From the NCBI GenBank assembly GCA_013376995.1, contig JACAAZ010000011.1, positions 69,332 to 133,331 on the forward strand: a DNA stretch of 64,000 bases, read 5' to 3'. The stretch comes from Bacteroidota bacterium (lineage in GTDB: Bacteria > Bacteroidota > Bacteroidia > Bacteroidales > UBA4417). The position numbers were made by a program, and so were the translations under genes. The notes beneath the pieces are model-generated. The model saw only the letters and a list, made by a program, of their open reading frames with translations, was not told the origin of the DNA and searched no databases. Each line of letters starts with the position of its first letter. Positions within the stretch are counted from its first letter, which is position 1. Below are positions 1 to 9,180 of the stretch, piece by piece.

Positions 1-456
1 CTGCCTCTTGGTTCCTCTCAACAATGGAGTATCTGGTGTTACCCAAAGGTTTCCATCCCGAAAGATGATGTTTGCAAAGGAAGTGTCGGTAATATAACCA
101 TCTTTGACAATTAGAATATCATCTTCGGTCACACCTTCGAGAAGTTTTGTGAAGCCTCTCCTGTCTAAGTACTTATGTGAATAATCAATAGAATTGTCTT
201 CTGTTATCCGAAGGGTCCTGATCGTCCTTGGTTTGTATGGTTCCCAGGTAATTGAACGGATTGAAGTATCGTAAATGACCCTACATTTGACAATGCCTGA
301 GTGCAAACCTTCCGGACACTTCAATAAGTTTTCAAGGGGCGTATTTAGTATTGTTTTATGAATTTCCATTATTGAGCATTCCATGCGCTGCTTGTGCAGA
401 TGCAGGTTACATGGGATGCCATCCCTGAATTTTATGGTCTCAAGTAAAAGGGACAT
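1..456 (-). CDS. pabC: Aminotransferase class IV, probable aminodeoxychorismate lyase (partial)
   Basis: The frame is open to the left edge, so only the N-terminal 152 residues are present; the ORF track missed it. The chosen start is the ATG at 456-454, giving MSLLLETIKFRDGIP, the usual opening of class IV PLP enzymes. Later ATGs at 384 and 369 would remove it. The PLP lysine is visible in SHKYLDR, and SFANIIFRDG-LWVTPDTPLL is the family's cofactor-phosphate region. The start lies inside the end of pabB (17-bp overlap), which implies translational coupling. By context it should convert aminodeoxychorismate to p-aminobenzoate and pyruvate for folate. Branched-chain or D-amino acid aminotransferases share the fold; the pab context decides. 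Confidence 0.85.
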   Translation of the reverse strand, partial: MSLLLETIKFRDGIPCNLHLHKQRMECSIMEIHKTILNTPLENLLKCPEGLHSGIVKCRVIYDTSIRSITWEPYKPRTIRTLRITEDNSIDYSHKYLDRRGFTKLLEGVTEDDILIVKDGYITDTSFANIIFRDGNLWVTPDTPLLRGTKRQ

Positions 457-1435
457 ACACTTTAGCTATCATTTCCCGGTATTCCTTTTCTGCTTCACTG
501 AAGGAGGTGATTCCGCCACCACTTTTAAATATCATGCCTTCCGGTGTGGACTCAATGAACCGTATCATTACCCCGCTATCCAGGTTATTGCCATCAAAAT
601 AACCGAAAACTCCTGTGTAGAATCCTCGATCATACGTTTCAGTTTCCCGGATGATCTGTAATGTCCTTTCTTTTGGAGCCCCGCTGATTGATCCTGCAGG
701 CAGGATCCTGAAGAGTATGCTGCCTAGATTTTCCCGGTAATTATCCGGCAGAATGCCGGTTATTCTTGAACTGGCTTGCAATAAAGCCCCATAATTGGTT
801 TCAATCCTGCCGATATACCTGAATTCTTCTACCTTCACCTGTGATGCAACGCCTCCAAGGTCATTCCTTATCAGGTCCACAATGGTGTAATGTTCAGCAA
901 GTTCTTTTGGATCGGAGAGAAGCTTTTGCTCAGCATCTGGCAATGAGGCATCAATCGTCCCTTTCATGGGGAAGGAGGAGATTTTGCCATTTTCGATCCT
1001 AATAAAAGTTTCAGGAGAAAAAACCACGAAGCGGTTATTGAACCATAGTTTGTAAGGGGCATCGCTTCTGTCGAAAATTTCATGCAGGTCAAGGTTGACC
1101 GCAATAGGAGTAGGGCAGGTAAGATTAAGCAGGTAACTGTTTCCATATTCAATTTCCCTGGCAACCTTGTCATATTGAAAGGCATAGGATTCAAAAGTGA
1201 CTGGAAATTTACTGAAGGTCATCTTTTTGCCAGTTCCTGCATCAAAAGGCTGTCCATTCCCAAATCCATGAATACAAAACTGGAGCATTTCCGGGTCCAG
1301 GTCTATAAGCGGCTGGATAATGGAATGTTCCGCCATGAAATCAACGATGAACAGGAAAGGTTTCTTTTGGGAACCATAGCTGTTCATAAGCCTGATGGCT
1401 GTATTTTTGTCAGACAAGGAATGTGCCTTCATCAT
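440..1435 (-). CDS. pabB: Aminodeoxychorismate synthase component I
   Basis: 331 residues, the short Bacteroidota form that lacks most of the N-terminal domain of enterobacterial PabB. Chorismate-binding motifs are present: PMKGTIDA with the lysine that marks PabB rather than TrpE, HYTIVDLIRNDLG, ILPAGSISGAPK and the closing GGGITSFSEAEKEY. With PabA it aminates chorismate to 4-amino-4-deoxychorismate. The start at MMKAHSL is preferred because related short PabBs also have about 20 residues before the PFLFIVDF strand. It runs into pabC with a 17-bp overlap and is divergent from pabA with only 21 bp between the start codons. Confidence 0.93.
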   Translation of the reverse strand: MMKAHSLSDKNTAIRLMNSYGSQKKPFLFIVDFMAEHSIIQPLIDLDPEMLQFCIHGFGNGQPFDAGTGKKMTFSKFPVTFESYAFQYDKVAREIEYGNSYLLNLTCPTPIAVNLDLHEIFDRSDAPYKLWFNNRFVVFSPETFIRIENGKISSFPMKGTIDASLPDAEQKLLSDPKELAEHYTIVDLIRNDLGGVASQVKVEEFRYIGRIETNYGALLQASSRITGILPDNYRENLGSILFRILPAGSISGAPKERTLQIIRETETYDRGFYTGVFGYFDGNNLDSGVMIRFIESTPEGMIFKSGGGITSFSEAEKEYREMIAKVYVPFT

Positions 1436-1456
1436 GCAAACATACTGATTTCTGTT

Positions 1457-2035
1457 ATGAAACCCTCGGTATTACTGGTCGACAACCATGATTCATTTAC
1501 TTACAATCTGGCAGGAATACTGGAAGAATCGGGTTTGTGCAAGTTGAAGGTTTGTTTCAACGATCAACTGCGAATGGGCATGATGAAGTCCTGTGATAAG
1601 ATCCTGTTTTCACCTGGTCCGGGTATTCCCAAAGAGTACCCCCAAATGAGGGAAATTATTGAGAGATTTGGTGCAAGTAAAAGCATTCTTGGAATTTGCC
1701 TTGGGCATCAGGCTATTGTTGAATCATTAGGAGGTTCATTATTTCGGCTTAACAAGGTAATGCATGGTTCACGTCAGCAGATTCAACTGTCAGAACCGCT
1801 TGATCCATTGTTTCTGGGTCTGCCAAAACGGTTTCATGTAGGATTATATCATTCATGGGCAGCAAATCCCTCTAACCTGCCGTCAAGTCTGCATGTTACA
1901 GTAACTGGCAGAGATGGAATAATTATGGGTATTTCCCATGATTCAATGGACCTGAAAGGTCTTCAATTTCATCCGGAGTCCTATATGACCGAATATGGGC
2001 ATAAAATGATCTCAAACTGGTTGAAAAGTAAATAA
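1457..2035 (+). CDS. pabA: Aminodeoxychorismate synthase component II (glutamine amidotransferase)
   Basis: The listed ORF (1082-2035) is too long: its first 125 codons are antisense to pabB. The real protein begins at MKPSVLLVDNHDSFTYNL, the typical TrpG/PabA opening, giving 192 residues. Class I amidotransferase residues are visible: the nucleophile Cys in GICLGHQA and the His-Glu pair in QFHPES; the oxyanion strand reads SPGPGIP. It supplies ammonia from glutamine to PabB, or to anthranilate synthase if shared. Divergent from pabB. TrpG cannot be excluded by sequence alone, but no trp genes are near. Confidence 0.88.
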   Translation: MKPSVLLVDNHDSFTYNLAGILEESGLCKLKVCFNDQLRMGMMKSCDKILFSPGPGIPKEYPQMREIIERFGASKSILGICLGHQAIVESLGGSLFRLNKVMHGSRQQIQLSEPLDPLFLGLPKRFHVGLYHSWAANPSNLPSSLHVTVTGRDGIIMGISHDSMDLKGLQFHPESYMTEYGHKMISNWLKSK

Positions 2036-2138
2036 GCGAAAGCAAAATTCAGGATATATGAAAGGACCATTCATGATGTCCTTCTCCTACCATGTATAAA
2101 AGTAAAACGATATCTGCAGATAATCAGAAATCTCCAGG

Positions 2139-2789
2139 TTATTTGCCAACCGTTAATTTCCAGTTCATGTTTGCAGGGACTGAGTTTGAAATTTTATTTT
2201 CAATCGTGATCGCCCCGGCATCTTCCGAATATTTTGTGACCTCAGAAGTAATTAAATTCCAACCGGTTTTCAAGTTAAGATCAACAATTTCGGTCTCAGT
2301 TATTCCAAAGTAGGAATAGGAGAATGATCCTTTGAGGGTTGTGTTCTTTGTAACATACATGATATCACCAACTGCACATCCTTTTGTTAATTCGGCAATT
2401 CCATTTGAAAACTCCATAGATCCAATTGAGGTTCCACTATTATCGCCAATTTCAAAGAAAATGTCTGCACACTTTGAGGTAGTGTCACTAATAGCAAGAG
2501 GCATTTCAAAATAACTTACAATTCCATCCAGCGTTGCAACTGAAGGAGCAGTCATACTAATACTAAAACTGCCATCCGAACCGATGATCGCTTCCCCTGT
2601 ATTTTCATTGGCGGTAGAGGAAGTACTTACAATTTTCTTATCACTGCCTTGCGTCCAGCCATAAAGTTTTCCCTTAAGAATATTGCCTGACAAACCCTCG
2701 GAATTTGAGGAATCTGAATCCTTTTTACAGGAAGTAAAGGCTAGTATTATCAGTCCGCATAGGAAAAAATTGAATGTAAATGTTTTCAT
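2139..2789 (-). CDS. Hypothetical secreted lipoprotein
   Basis: 216 residues. The N-terminus is a lipoprotein signal peptide ending in a lipobox (LAFTSC, Cys20), followed by a Ser/Asp-rich linker (KKDSDSSNSEG). The rest looks like a beta-rich soluble domain with alternating polar/hydrophobic stretches and no motif I recognise. It stands alone: about 300 bp upstream (2790-3085) hold no gene or clear signal, and the next genes belong to an LPS-type group. Its location on the periplasmic or outer-membrane side is inferred from the lipobox. No function is proposed. Confidence 0.75.
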   Translation of the reverse strand: MKTFTFNFFLCGLIILAFTSCKKDSDSSNSEGLSGNILKGKLYGWTQGSDKKIVSTSSTANENTGEAIIGSDGSFSISMTAPSVATLDGIVSYFEMPLAISDTTSKCADIFFEIGDNSGTSIGSMEFSNGIAELTKGCAVGDIMYVTKNTTLKGSFSYSYFGITETEIVDLNLKTGWNLITSEVTKYSEDAGAITIENKISNSVPANMNWKLTVGK

Positions 2790-3085
2790 GATTTAGAGGA
2801 TTTATATGAATAAAATAGGATCATGTATCTTTCGAGCAGTTAGAGATTCGAGATTTGGGTTTATTGTGAAAGAGATTTTTACGTTTTGCTGCTTCAGTAG
2901 TTTCAATTAAAATTGTGTTCACGGATGAAAGGTAAAAAGCTATAGAAGTATTTTGGGTGAATCTATTGAATATCTGGAATGAAGTTAAATATTAATGAGA
3001 CTGCTAATCATTAATTAAATGTAAAATTTATTTCCCTGTTATCCAAATAGAAACCTGATTTGATCCAGCCCCCTAAATGTCTCAT

Positions 3086-4111
3086 TTATAGCAATTCCAA
3101 ACTTGCTTTCATTACGTCCATGGTGCTGATATTTTGCATGCAGTTGAAATGTTTTTTAGGACAATAGTTCAATCCTTTTGTAGTACAGGGCCGGCAATCA
3201 ACCTCTTTTTCAATAACCCTGCTCCTGGTTTCCAAAGGGAAGAATCCCAACTGCCTGGTTGTTGGGCCGAAAATTGCTACCACAGCTGTTTTCTGTGATT
3301 GCGCCAGGTGCATCATTCCACTGTCATTGGTAATTACAACTTTCGCATAGGACAGGAGAGCTGCGGATCCCAGCAACGAAAGCTGCCCTGCATAGTTTAA
3401 TGCTTTCTGCTTCATTCCATTAATGATGTCATCGCACAAATGTTTATCATTAGGCCCGCCCAGGAATATTAACTGTCCGCCACGTTGCTCTATTAACAGA
3501 TCCGCCAGTTCACCAAAGCGGGAAGGTATCCATTGCTTGTTACTGAATGAAGCACCCGGGCAGAGCACGAAAAGTGGTTTTGAAACATCGATGCCATCCG
3601 AAGATAGTATTTGTTCCACCTTTAATTTTTCATCGTCAGAAACAAGGACGTCTGTTCCCTTTCCATCATAAGAAATATTGTAATTCTGAACTGCATCAAA
3701 ATATCTCAGGTAAACAGGTTTAGCTTCGCTGAACATATTCCTGCCAATCTTAACGAGTAGCCAACGGCGGAAGGATTGTTTGCTGTAAGTGGATACCTGT
3801 GGAAACCTGATTGACCTCTTCAGGTAATTGGTTCTCAAATTGTTGTGCAGGTCAATGAACCAGTCATAATTTTCATTCTTCAACTGATCTTTTAACTGGT
3901 TCAATGCTTCAGTGCCACCTGATTTATCGAAGGTAATGACCCTGTCAATATTAGGGTTATTGATTAGCAAAGCAGAAAATTCTTTTTTGACCAGGAAAGT
4001 GATCCTTGCTTCCGGGAATGCTTTCCTCACTGATCTAACTACAGCAGTTGTGAGGATAATATCACCTATGGAACTAAGCCTTGCTATCAGTATGTTGGAT
4101 GGATTTGTCAA
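3086..4111 (-). CDS. Glycosyltransferase family 9 (LPS heptosyltransferase-like)
   Basis: 341 residues, the usual length for ADP-heptose:LPS heptosyltransferases. It opens with NILIARLSSIGDIILTTAVV, the GT9 N-terminal nucleotide-fold signature, and has the second-domain motifs PLFVLCPGASFSNKQW and NDSGMMHLAQ followed by IFGPT. The C-terminal part carries a cysteine cluster (CRPC, YCPKKHFNC) seen in part of the family, possibly structural. The expected role is transfer of a heptose or related sugar to lipid A core on the cytoplasmic face. It follows the transglutaminase-like gene by 37 bp on the same strand and is probably co-transcribed. The heptose kinase at 13.6 kb fits this chemistry; acceptor and sugar are not deducible. 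Confidence 0.88.
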   Translation of the reverse strand: MTNPSNILIARLSSIGDIILTTAVVRSVRKAFPEARITFLVKKEFSALLINNPNIDRVITFDKSGGTEALNQLKDQLKNENYDWFIDLHNNLRTNYLKRSIRFPQVSTYSKQSFRRWLLVKIGRNMFSEAKPVYLRYFDAVQNYNISYDGKGTDVLVSDDEKLKVEQILSSDGIDVSKPLFVLCPGASFSNKQWIPSRFGELADLLIEQRGGQLIFLGGPNDKHLCDDIINGMKQKALNYAGQLSLLGSAALLSYAKVVITNDSGMMHLAQSQKTAVVAIFGPTTRQLGFFPLETRSRVIEKEVDCRPCTTKGLNYCPKKHFNCMQNISTMDVMKASLELL

Positions 4112-4148
4112 CGGAATCTGGGAGTCTTATATAATTGTTATACTATAT

Positions 4149-5372
4149 TTATCGACCACTGAACAGTGTAACACGTTTTGCTGCAGGAGTTTGGCAATAT
4201 TTTTTGACAAATATTTTCTCCTTGTCAACCGCTTTGCGAAGGTCTGAAATATTACGTGATAATTCTGTAATATTCCTTTTAAGTCCCGGGTCTTCGGAAT
4301 GCAGGCTTTTTACGACCAGTTCGCTGCTGAGCAGCAAAGAGTCTGTGTCTTCAATCATCCGTCGTATTTCTGAATCCGAAAGATTTGGTTTCCTGAACTG
4401 CTTATTTTTAGCATGAACATACTGATTGAATGTGTTGACGGATTTGTTGAAGTTTTCGATTGCATCATTCCCCTCAGAAACAACTGCATTTTTCTTGTCA
4501 ATCATCTGGTTGGCATGATAAACCTCCAGTGAATTGTCAAGGAATTTGCAATATTCAATAATCAATGGATTTGCTAGCCCTCTTTCATGCACCCTGCGGC
4601 TTTCAATTGCCAGTTTATCGGATGGAGACGCAGCTAGAAACAACTCAATAGAATCGTTGAAATTATAATGATCACCGGTCTCTGGCGTTTCCCCACCAGT
4701 AATAAAATCTTCATATCGCAGTGGTGATGGCAGGAGCTGCCAGCTGGGATCGAATGGCATTCTTTGCAGAATAGAGATTGATGGTGGGATTTTGTAATAA
4801 TCGAGGGAGAAGTGCCGGATAAATATATTTTCCTGAAGCCCGCCGGCTCCCCAGGTAGGATCGAAGAGATACCATTTGTCATTGATCCTCGCTGCATTCC
4901 ATGCATGGGGAATCTTGTCTATAATCCCTTCATGCTGGGTGTAGCCTGTCACGACATAGGAGGTGATACCACAGAGATGGCAAAGCTCGTCAAAAAGAGC
5001 TGAATAGCCTTGACAAATGGCCGCCCTGGTCTTCAATACCTGTTGAATGAGGTCGGAAGTGGAAGAATAGGGTGTAGGGTGGTCAAGTTGTGCCGGGTCG
5101 TAAGCAATGTTATTACCGATCCAACTATATATCTGGAACAAGATAGAATCCGGGTCCCGCGATTCCTGCATTATGGCATCGGCAAGCACTTTAGCAGAAA
5201 ATACGGTATTTGAATCCTTGATTATGGTGCTGTTCTTTTCATGATAAGCAATGCCCGGAACTGATTGCCCGTGCCCTTTGGGAAATACAGACAAAAAAAA
5301 TAAGATAAATAGGATCCAAGGAGAGTTCCTTTTGAGTGTTTCTGCCGAATGTCGTAATTGCACTTTTTCCAT
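4149..5372 (-). CDS. Secreted transglutaminase-like domain protein
   Basis: 407 residues with a positively charged N-terminus and a hydrophobic segment (WILFILFFLSVF) ending near GHGQS, a probable Sec signal. The middle carries a transglutaminase/papain-like core: the Cys in RAAICQGYSALF, the His in IPHAWNAARI and the Asp in YLFDPTWGAG, in the right order and spacing. The C-terminal third is charged and helical with no known motif. Proteins of this class may act as periplasmic proteases or peptide-processing enzymes; the substrate is unknown. It is the first gene of a probable two-gene unit with the downstream GT9 gene. Confidence 0.82.
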   Translation of the reverse strand: MEKVQLRHSAETLKRNSPWILFILFFLSVFPKGHGQSVPGIAYHEKNSTIIKDSNTVFSAKVLADAIMQESRDPDSILFQIYSWIGNNIAYDPAQLDHPTPYSSTSDLIQQVLKTRAAICQGYSALFDELCHLCGITSYVVTGYTQHEGIIDKIPHAWNAARINDKWYLFDPTWGAGGLQENIFIRHFSLDYYKIPPSISILQRMPFDPSWQLLPSPLRYEDFITGGETPETGDHYNFNDSIELFLAASPSDKLAIESRRVHERGLANPLIIEYCKFLDNSLEVYHANQMIDKKNAVVSEGNDAIENFNKSVNTFNQYVHAKNKQFRKPNLSDSEIRRMIEDTDSLLLSSELVVKSLHSEDPGLKRNITELSRNISDLRKAVDKEKIFVKKYCQTPAAKRVTLFSGR

Positions 5373-5579
5373 AGTTAATCCAGCAAATATAGGAATAGAT
5401 GAAATTCAACCCATATTTGATTTCGGTCGAAAAATAGGTTGCTCAATAACAAGATTTTAAGCTGAAAATTAAAGAATCGGTCCAAAATTTATTGAAATTC
5501 GGGCCAGGAAGGCAGAAAAATCATGGAATGTCGTTCTGAAAGTGTTGTCATTATTGATACATGTAGATATGATATATGT

Positions 5580-5610
5580 TTTGGAATAAATTCAATTTGT
5601 CTTTATTTTG
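5580..5610 (+). promoter_or_regulatory. Bacteroidota-type promoter of the FadL-like gene
   Basis: TTTG at 5580-5583, exactly 19 nt, then TTATTTTG at 5603-5610. This matches the Bacteroidota -33/-7 consensus (TTTG / TAnnTTTG) except at one base. It would give a leader of roughly 45 nt before the ATG at 5661. Confidence 0.55.
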
Positions 5611-5660
5611 GCAGTTAACAAATTCAATTTTCAAAAATCAGTTAACCTAAAACAAGCAAA

Positions 5661-7223
5661 ATGAAAAAAACAGTACTTATGATCATGGCCTTCGCAGCCA
5701 TAAGTTCAACATTATGGGCGGGGGGTATCGTTACCAATTCAAATCAAAGTGCAGCCTATGTCAGGATGCTGGCTCGCGATGCTTCATACAACCTTGATGC
5801 TGTATATTTCAATCCGGCGGGACTCACGCTCATTAAAGACGGATTTCATTTTTCACTTAACACCCAGACAATCTGGCAGGATAGGTCAATCAAAAACGAT
5901 TATAAGTACCTGAATAATGGAGAATACAAAGGCAAAGTTTTTGCTCCTGTTTTCCCAAGCATTTATGCAGCTTATAAAACGGGCAAGACTGCATTTTCCG
6001 CGGCTTTCATTCCAGTTGGCGGTGGAGGTGGCGCCACCTTTGATAAGGGGCTTCCTTCATTTGAAATTGGAATTTCCGATCTTGTTCCCAGCCTTAATGC
6101 ACAAGGTATTCCTGTTTCAGCTTACAGTGCCGACCTCTATTTCAAGGGTACTTCTGTTTACTGGGGAGCCCAATTAGGTGTTTCAACTGAACTTACTGAT
6201 AATGTTTCCTTGTTCATTGGTGCAAGATATATTATGGCTTCCACCACATACCAGGGGCATCTTAAAGATATTACATTGTATTCTGAACAACCTGTTTTCG
6301 GCGAGTCTACTTCAATTAAGGCTGCTGATTTCTTTGCCGGGGCCCAGTTGAAATATCAGCAAACAGCTGCTGCTTTTGGAGCCGCATTAGATCAGTCTGC
6401 AGTTATCCCGGAAGCAATGGCAACCCAGGCCGGATTACCTGTAGGAACAACTTTTGGACAAGCCACTGCTATTTTCACGAATGCTGCAGTTCAGGCCGGC
6501 GCACGTAAGGCCCTGCTATCAGACCAGGAAGCCGATGTTACTCAAAAAGGTACTGGGATCACTCCTATTTTTGGGATGAATATCAGCCTGCTGGATAAGA
6601 AACTCAATATCGGTGCAAAGTATGAGTTCGTTACCCCTATGTTGGTGAAGAACAATACCAAGAAAGACTTTCTTGTTGGATATACTGCCAATGGCACACC
6701 TATTACCGAATTCCCCGATAAGGCCGAGACTCATTCTGATATGCCTTGCCTGCTATCCATCGGAGTTGCATATAAAGTTTCCGACAAGTTGAACCTTGCC
6801 CTCGGCTACCATGGTTATTTTGATAAATCAGCAGATTATGGAAAAACCAACAGTGAAGGTGTAGCTGTAAGCAATAAAGGCATTATGGATAAAAATTATT
6901 TCGAAATCGCCCTGGGGGCAGAATATAATATTACCAAGAAACTGCTTGTAAGTGCAGGTATCCTTCGCGCTCAGACAGGTGTTTCCGAAGCTTACCAGAG
7001 TGACCTCAGTAACAGCCTTTCTTCAAATACCGGTTCGTTTGGATTTGGTTACAATGTAACTCCCGGCATCCAGGTTAACGTTGGCGCTCTCTATACAACC
7101 TATGTAAGCAGTGATAAACATTATACCCATTACCTTGGCAAGACTGCTGTTCCGGTAGTTGAAACCTATGGAAAAGGAAATGTTATCGTTGCTCTTGGAG
7201 TTGATGTAAGCCTTGGCAAATAA
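5661..7223 (+). CDS. OmpP1/FadL-family outer-membrane transport protein
   Basis: 520 residues with a Sec signal peptide (MKKTVLMIMAFAAISSTLWA). The mature N-terminus GGIVTNSNQSAAYVRMLARD followed by LDAVYFNPAGL resembles the FadL hatch region, where the NPA motif is typical. The remainder alternates aromatic and glycine positions as in amphipathic beta strands and ends in GVDVSLGK. Members take hydrophobic compounds (fatty acids, aromatics) through the outer membrane. A monocistronic unit is suggested by its own promoter and a strong terminator 50 bp after the stop. The substrate cannot be read from sequence; the aromatic catabolism locus is 10 kb away and not linked. Confidence 0.85.
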   Translation: MKKTVLMIMAFAAISSTLWAGGIVTNSNQSAAYVRMLARDASYNLDAVYFNPAGLTLIKDGFHFSLNTQTIWQDRSIKNDYKYLNNGEYKGKVFAPVFPSIYAAYKTGKTAFSAAFIPVGGGGGATFDKGLPSFEIGISDLVPSLNAQGIPVSAYSADLYFKGTSVYWGAQLGVSTELTDNVSLFIGARYIMASTTYQGHLKDITLYSEQPVFGESTSIKAADFFAGAQLKYQQTAAAFGAALDQSAVIPEAMATQAGLPVGTTFGQATAIFTNAAVQAGARKALLSDQEADVTQKGTGITPIFGMNISLLDKKLNIGAKYEFVTPMLVKNNTKKDFLVGYTANGTPITEFPDKAETHSDMPCLLSIGVAYKVSDKLNLALGYHGYFDKSADYGKTNSEGVAVSNKGIMDKNYFEIALGAEYNITKKLLVSAGILRAQTGVSEAYQSDLSNSLSSNTGSFGFGYNVTPGIQVNVGALYTTYVSSDKHYTHYLGKTAVPVVETYGKGNVIVALGVDVSLGK

Positions 7224-7274
7224 TCAAGATCAGGTGCAATTGACGCAAGGTTAATACGCTTAAAACTTATTTAT

Positions 7275-7312
7275 AACCCTGAAGGAGTATACAAGCTCTT
7301 TCAGGGTTTTTC
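7275..7312 (+). terminator. Rho-independent terminator after the FadL-like gene
   Basis: Stem AACCCTGAAGGAG / CTCTTTCAGGGTT (13 bp, one G-T pair) with an 8-nt loop, followed by a T-rich run. Confidence 0.88.
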
Positions 7313-7438
7313 TTTAGTGCATGATTACTTGTTGAGCATGTATTGTCATGTTTGAACATAGAAAGTATAACCATTGGGTTGGCCATGGCTTTTCTGATAA
7401 AGCTGAAAGGGACTTAAGTGATTATTCCGCTTAGATTC

Positions 7439-8176
7439 TTACTTCGGCTGAACTGCGGAAGGAAGAGTAACTGCTTTAATAGTATCATGCGGAGCTGCAA
7501 TAATGATATTGAATTTCTGATTTGCAACTGCTTCATTTATCTTCTTTTCGAGAAGAAGATTGAGGTACTGTTCTTTCAGGGTGTCATTCTCCTGGTGCCA
7601 ATTCCTGGTTATAGCTCTGAATGCAAAGAATCCTATGATGCAAAGCGTAAGGGAGAACGCAATAATAGCAAAGGTGCGGGATAGCATATCCCTTTTTGGA
7701 GGTTCTGCCGGTTTAACATTCGGATAGGTATCTGTTACCGTGAAGACTTCTTTATCATTGGCCTGTACAGCAATACTCACAGGGAAATGCCGCTCAAGAA
7801 GCTCTTCAAAATAGTCTGCGATTGTATCCTTTACAAGGTAATCAAGCGCTTGCCTGATTGGCCCGAAATTTATGTAACTGGTAATCACCAATAGGTTGAA
7901 CTCAATATGCAGGGAGCCTTCTTTTTCCCTGTAGCCAAGAAAATAGATACGGGTGTTTTCGCGAATAAGGATACTTCTTTCAATGTTTGTCTTCAGGAAT
8001 TCCCTGATTGGATTATCTGTATCGAATCGTTTTCTCCTGACATTATCGTCGAAGCGGGTCAATTCAGAACGCAGCACATCGCGCAGCTCAGAATGCGATT
8101 TATCCTTATCCCTGATCTGGATAGAGTATTCAATCTCTCTGACTGTTAATGCAGCGTTATCGTTAATCCTCGGCAT
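7439..8176 (-). CDS. Hypothetical single-pass membrane protein
   Basis: 245 residues. Residues 1 to about 165 form a soluble charged domain. One transmembrane segment (about 170-190, TFAIIAFSLTLCIIGFFAF) follows, then a short coiled-coil-like stretch (ENDTLKEQYLNLLLEKKINEAV) and a Pro-containing tail. I recognise no family. The arrangement suggests an N-terminal cytosolic domain with the C-terminus outside, by the positive charges before the segment. It lies about 90 bp downstream of another unrecognised gene on the same strand, so the two may form a unit. Real-gene status rests on length, lack of a better frame and coherent protein features. Confidence 0.7.
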   Translation of the reverse strand: MPRINDNAALTVREIEYSIQIRDKDKSHSELRDVLRSELTRFDDNVRRKRFDTDNPIREFLKTNIERSILIRENTRIYFLGYREKEGSLHIEFNLLVITSYINFGPIRQALDYLVKDTIADYFEELLERHFPVSIAVQANDKEVFTVTDTYPNVKPAEPPKRDMLSRTFAIIAFSLTLCIIGFFAFRAITRNWHQENDTLKEQYLNLLLEKKINEAVANQKFNIIIAAPHDTIKAVTLPSAVQPK

Positions 8177-8269
8177 TGGTTTGGTCTGGTTCAGGAAAGC
8201 CTGAAAGGTAGTTGTTAAAACCTATTGGTTAATAGCAATTTGAGTAAAAAGTTTTATTTTTTTGAAGAT

Positions 8270-8965
8270 TTAACTCTTGAACTCGTCATGATCTCCCTGG
8301 AAACGGAATCCCAGGCGTTTTCCCGTAACTATTTTCATATTGTCAAGTGTCATCTGCATATCAGCAACAGTCACCTCCTTCATATTCTCATAAGGTGGAG
8401 TCAACAGGTCAAAATTAATGGTGTACCTGATTGCAGACTCAATGATCTTTCGGGCAGATTCACGGTTCATAACGGATGACTGAAAGTTGTTGAATAATTG
8501 CCCTATCTCCCGTTTCCCTTCAATAAAATAATGGCTTTCGTTATTGATGAATATTCGACCTATCAGGTATCCCAGGTCATTTTCGCGGTTGTATTTAAAT
8601 GAGTCTGCCAGGAAGTTAAAGATCATGATCAGCCCGGAATAGGACCGGTTTGGATCTTCCTTGACATAAGAAGTCTTCATAACTTCATGTTCCCTGGAGA
8701 ATTCAAACACATTGGTGTGCATGATAAAAACCAGTACATCTCCACCAAACTTAAGTTCAGCTTCAAATTCTCCCTTGTCAATGAATTCAAAAGGAATTAC
8801 TGTCGGTTCATTCCTGTATTTTGTACGGTATTCAAGAGCCATTTCGCTCAGGATGGATTTGATCATCCTGAAAGTGTCAAGGGTAATGTTGTAAATACCT
8901 CTTTTGAAAGATGCCTTTTTCTGGATCCCATCAAAAAGGTCATCTCCTGGCAGAACGTCCATCAT
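8270..8965 (-). CDS. Conserved-looking hypothetical cytosolic protein
   Basis: 231 residues without signal peptide or transmembrane segment, acidic, mixed alpha/beta. It starts MMDVLPGDDLFDG and has an aromatic-rich central part (SGLIMIFNFLADSFKYNREN). No catalytic motif is evident and I do not recognise the family. It is the upstream partner of the membrane protein at 7439-8176 (93 bp apart, same strand), so the two may work together; that is inference from position only. The start could be either of the first two Met codons. Confidence 0.68.
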   Translation of the reverse strand: MMDVLPGDDLFDGIQKKASFKRGIYNITLDTFRMIKSILSEMALEYRTKYRNEPTVIPFEFIDKGEFEAELKFGGDVLVFIMHTNVFEFSREHEVMKTSYVKEDPNRSYSGLIMIFNFLADSFKYNRENDLGYLIGRIFINNESHYFIEGKREIGQLFNNFQSSVMNRESARKIIESAIRYTINFDLLTPPYENMKEVTVADMQMTLDNMKIVTGKRLGFRFQGDHDEFKS

Positions 8966-9180
8966 AGTGACTGAAAATTTTTATAAAAGTACTAAGAAAA
9001 ATAGATTTGGAAGTGTCTGAAGGCAGCAAATCAAAAGAAGGTTCAGGAAACCAGGGCTCTGAATATGAAGAATGAAGTAGTTTGGAATCAGCTCTGCAGG
9101 TGGATTAATTCGGTAGAAGGCAAATTTTGAGGGTGGCGGGAAGCGTTTTATGAATGACTGAATTAAATAGAATACTCTGA

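Noticed and set aside
1082-1456. N-terminal extension of pabA in the ORF track
   Set aside because: It is antisense to pabB, whose protein is clearly conserved, and the amidotransferase fold begins at 1457.
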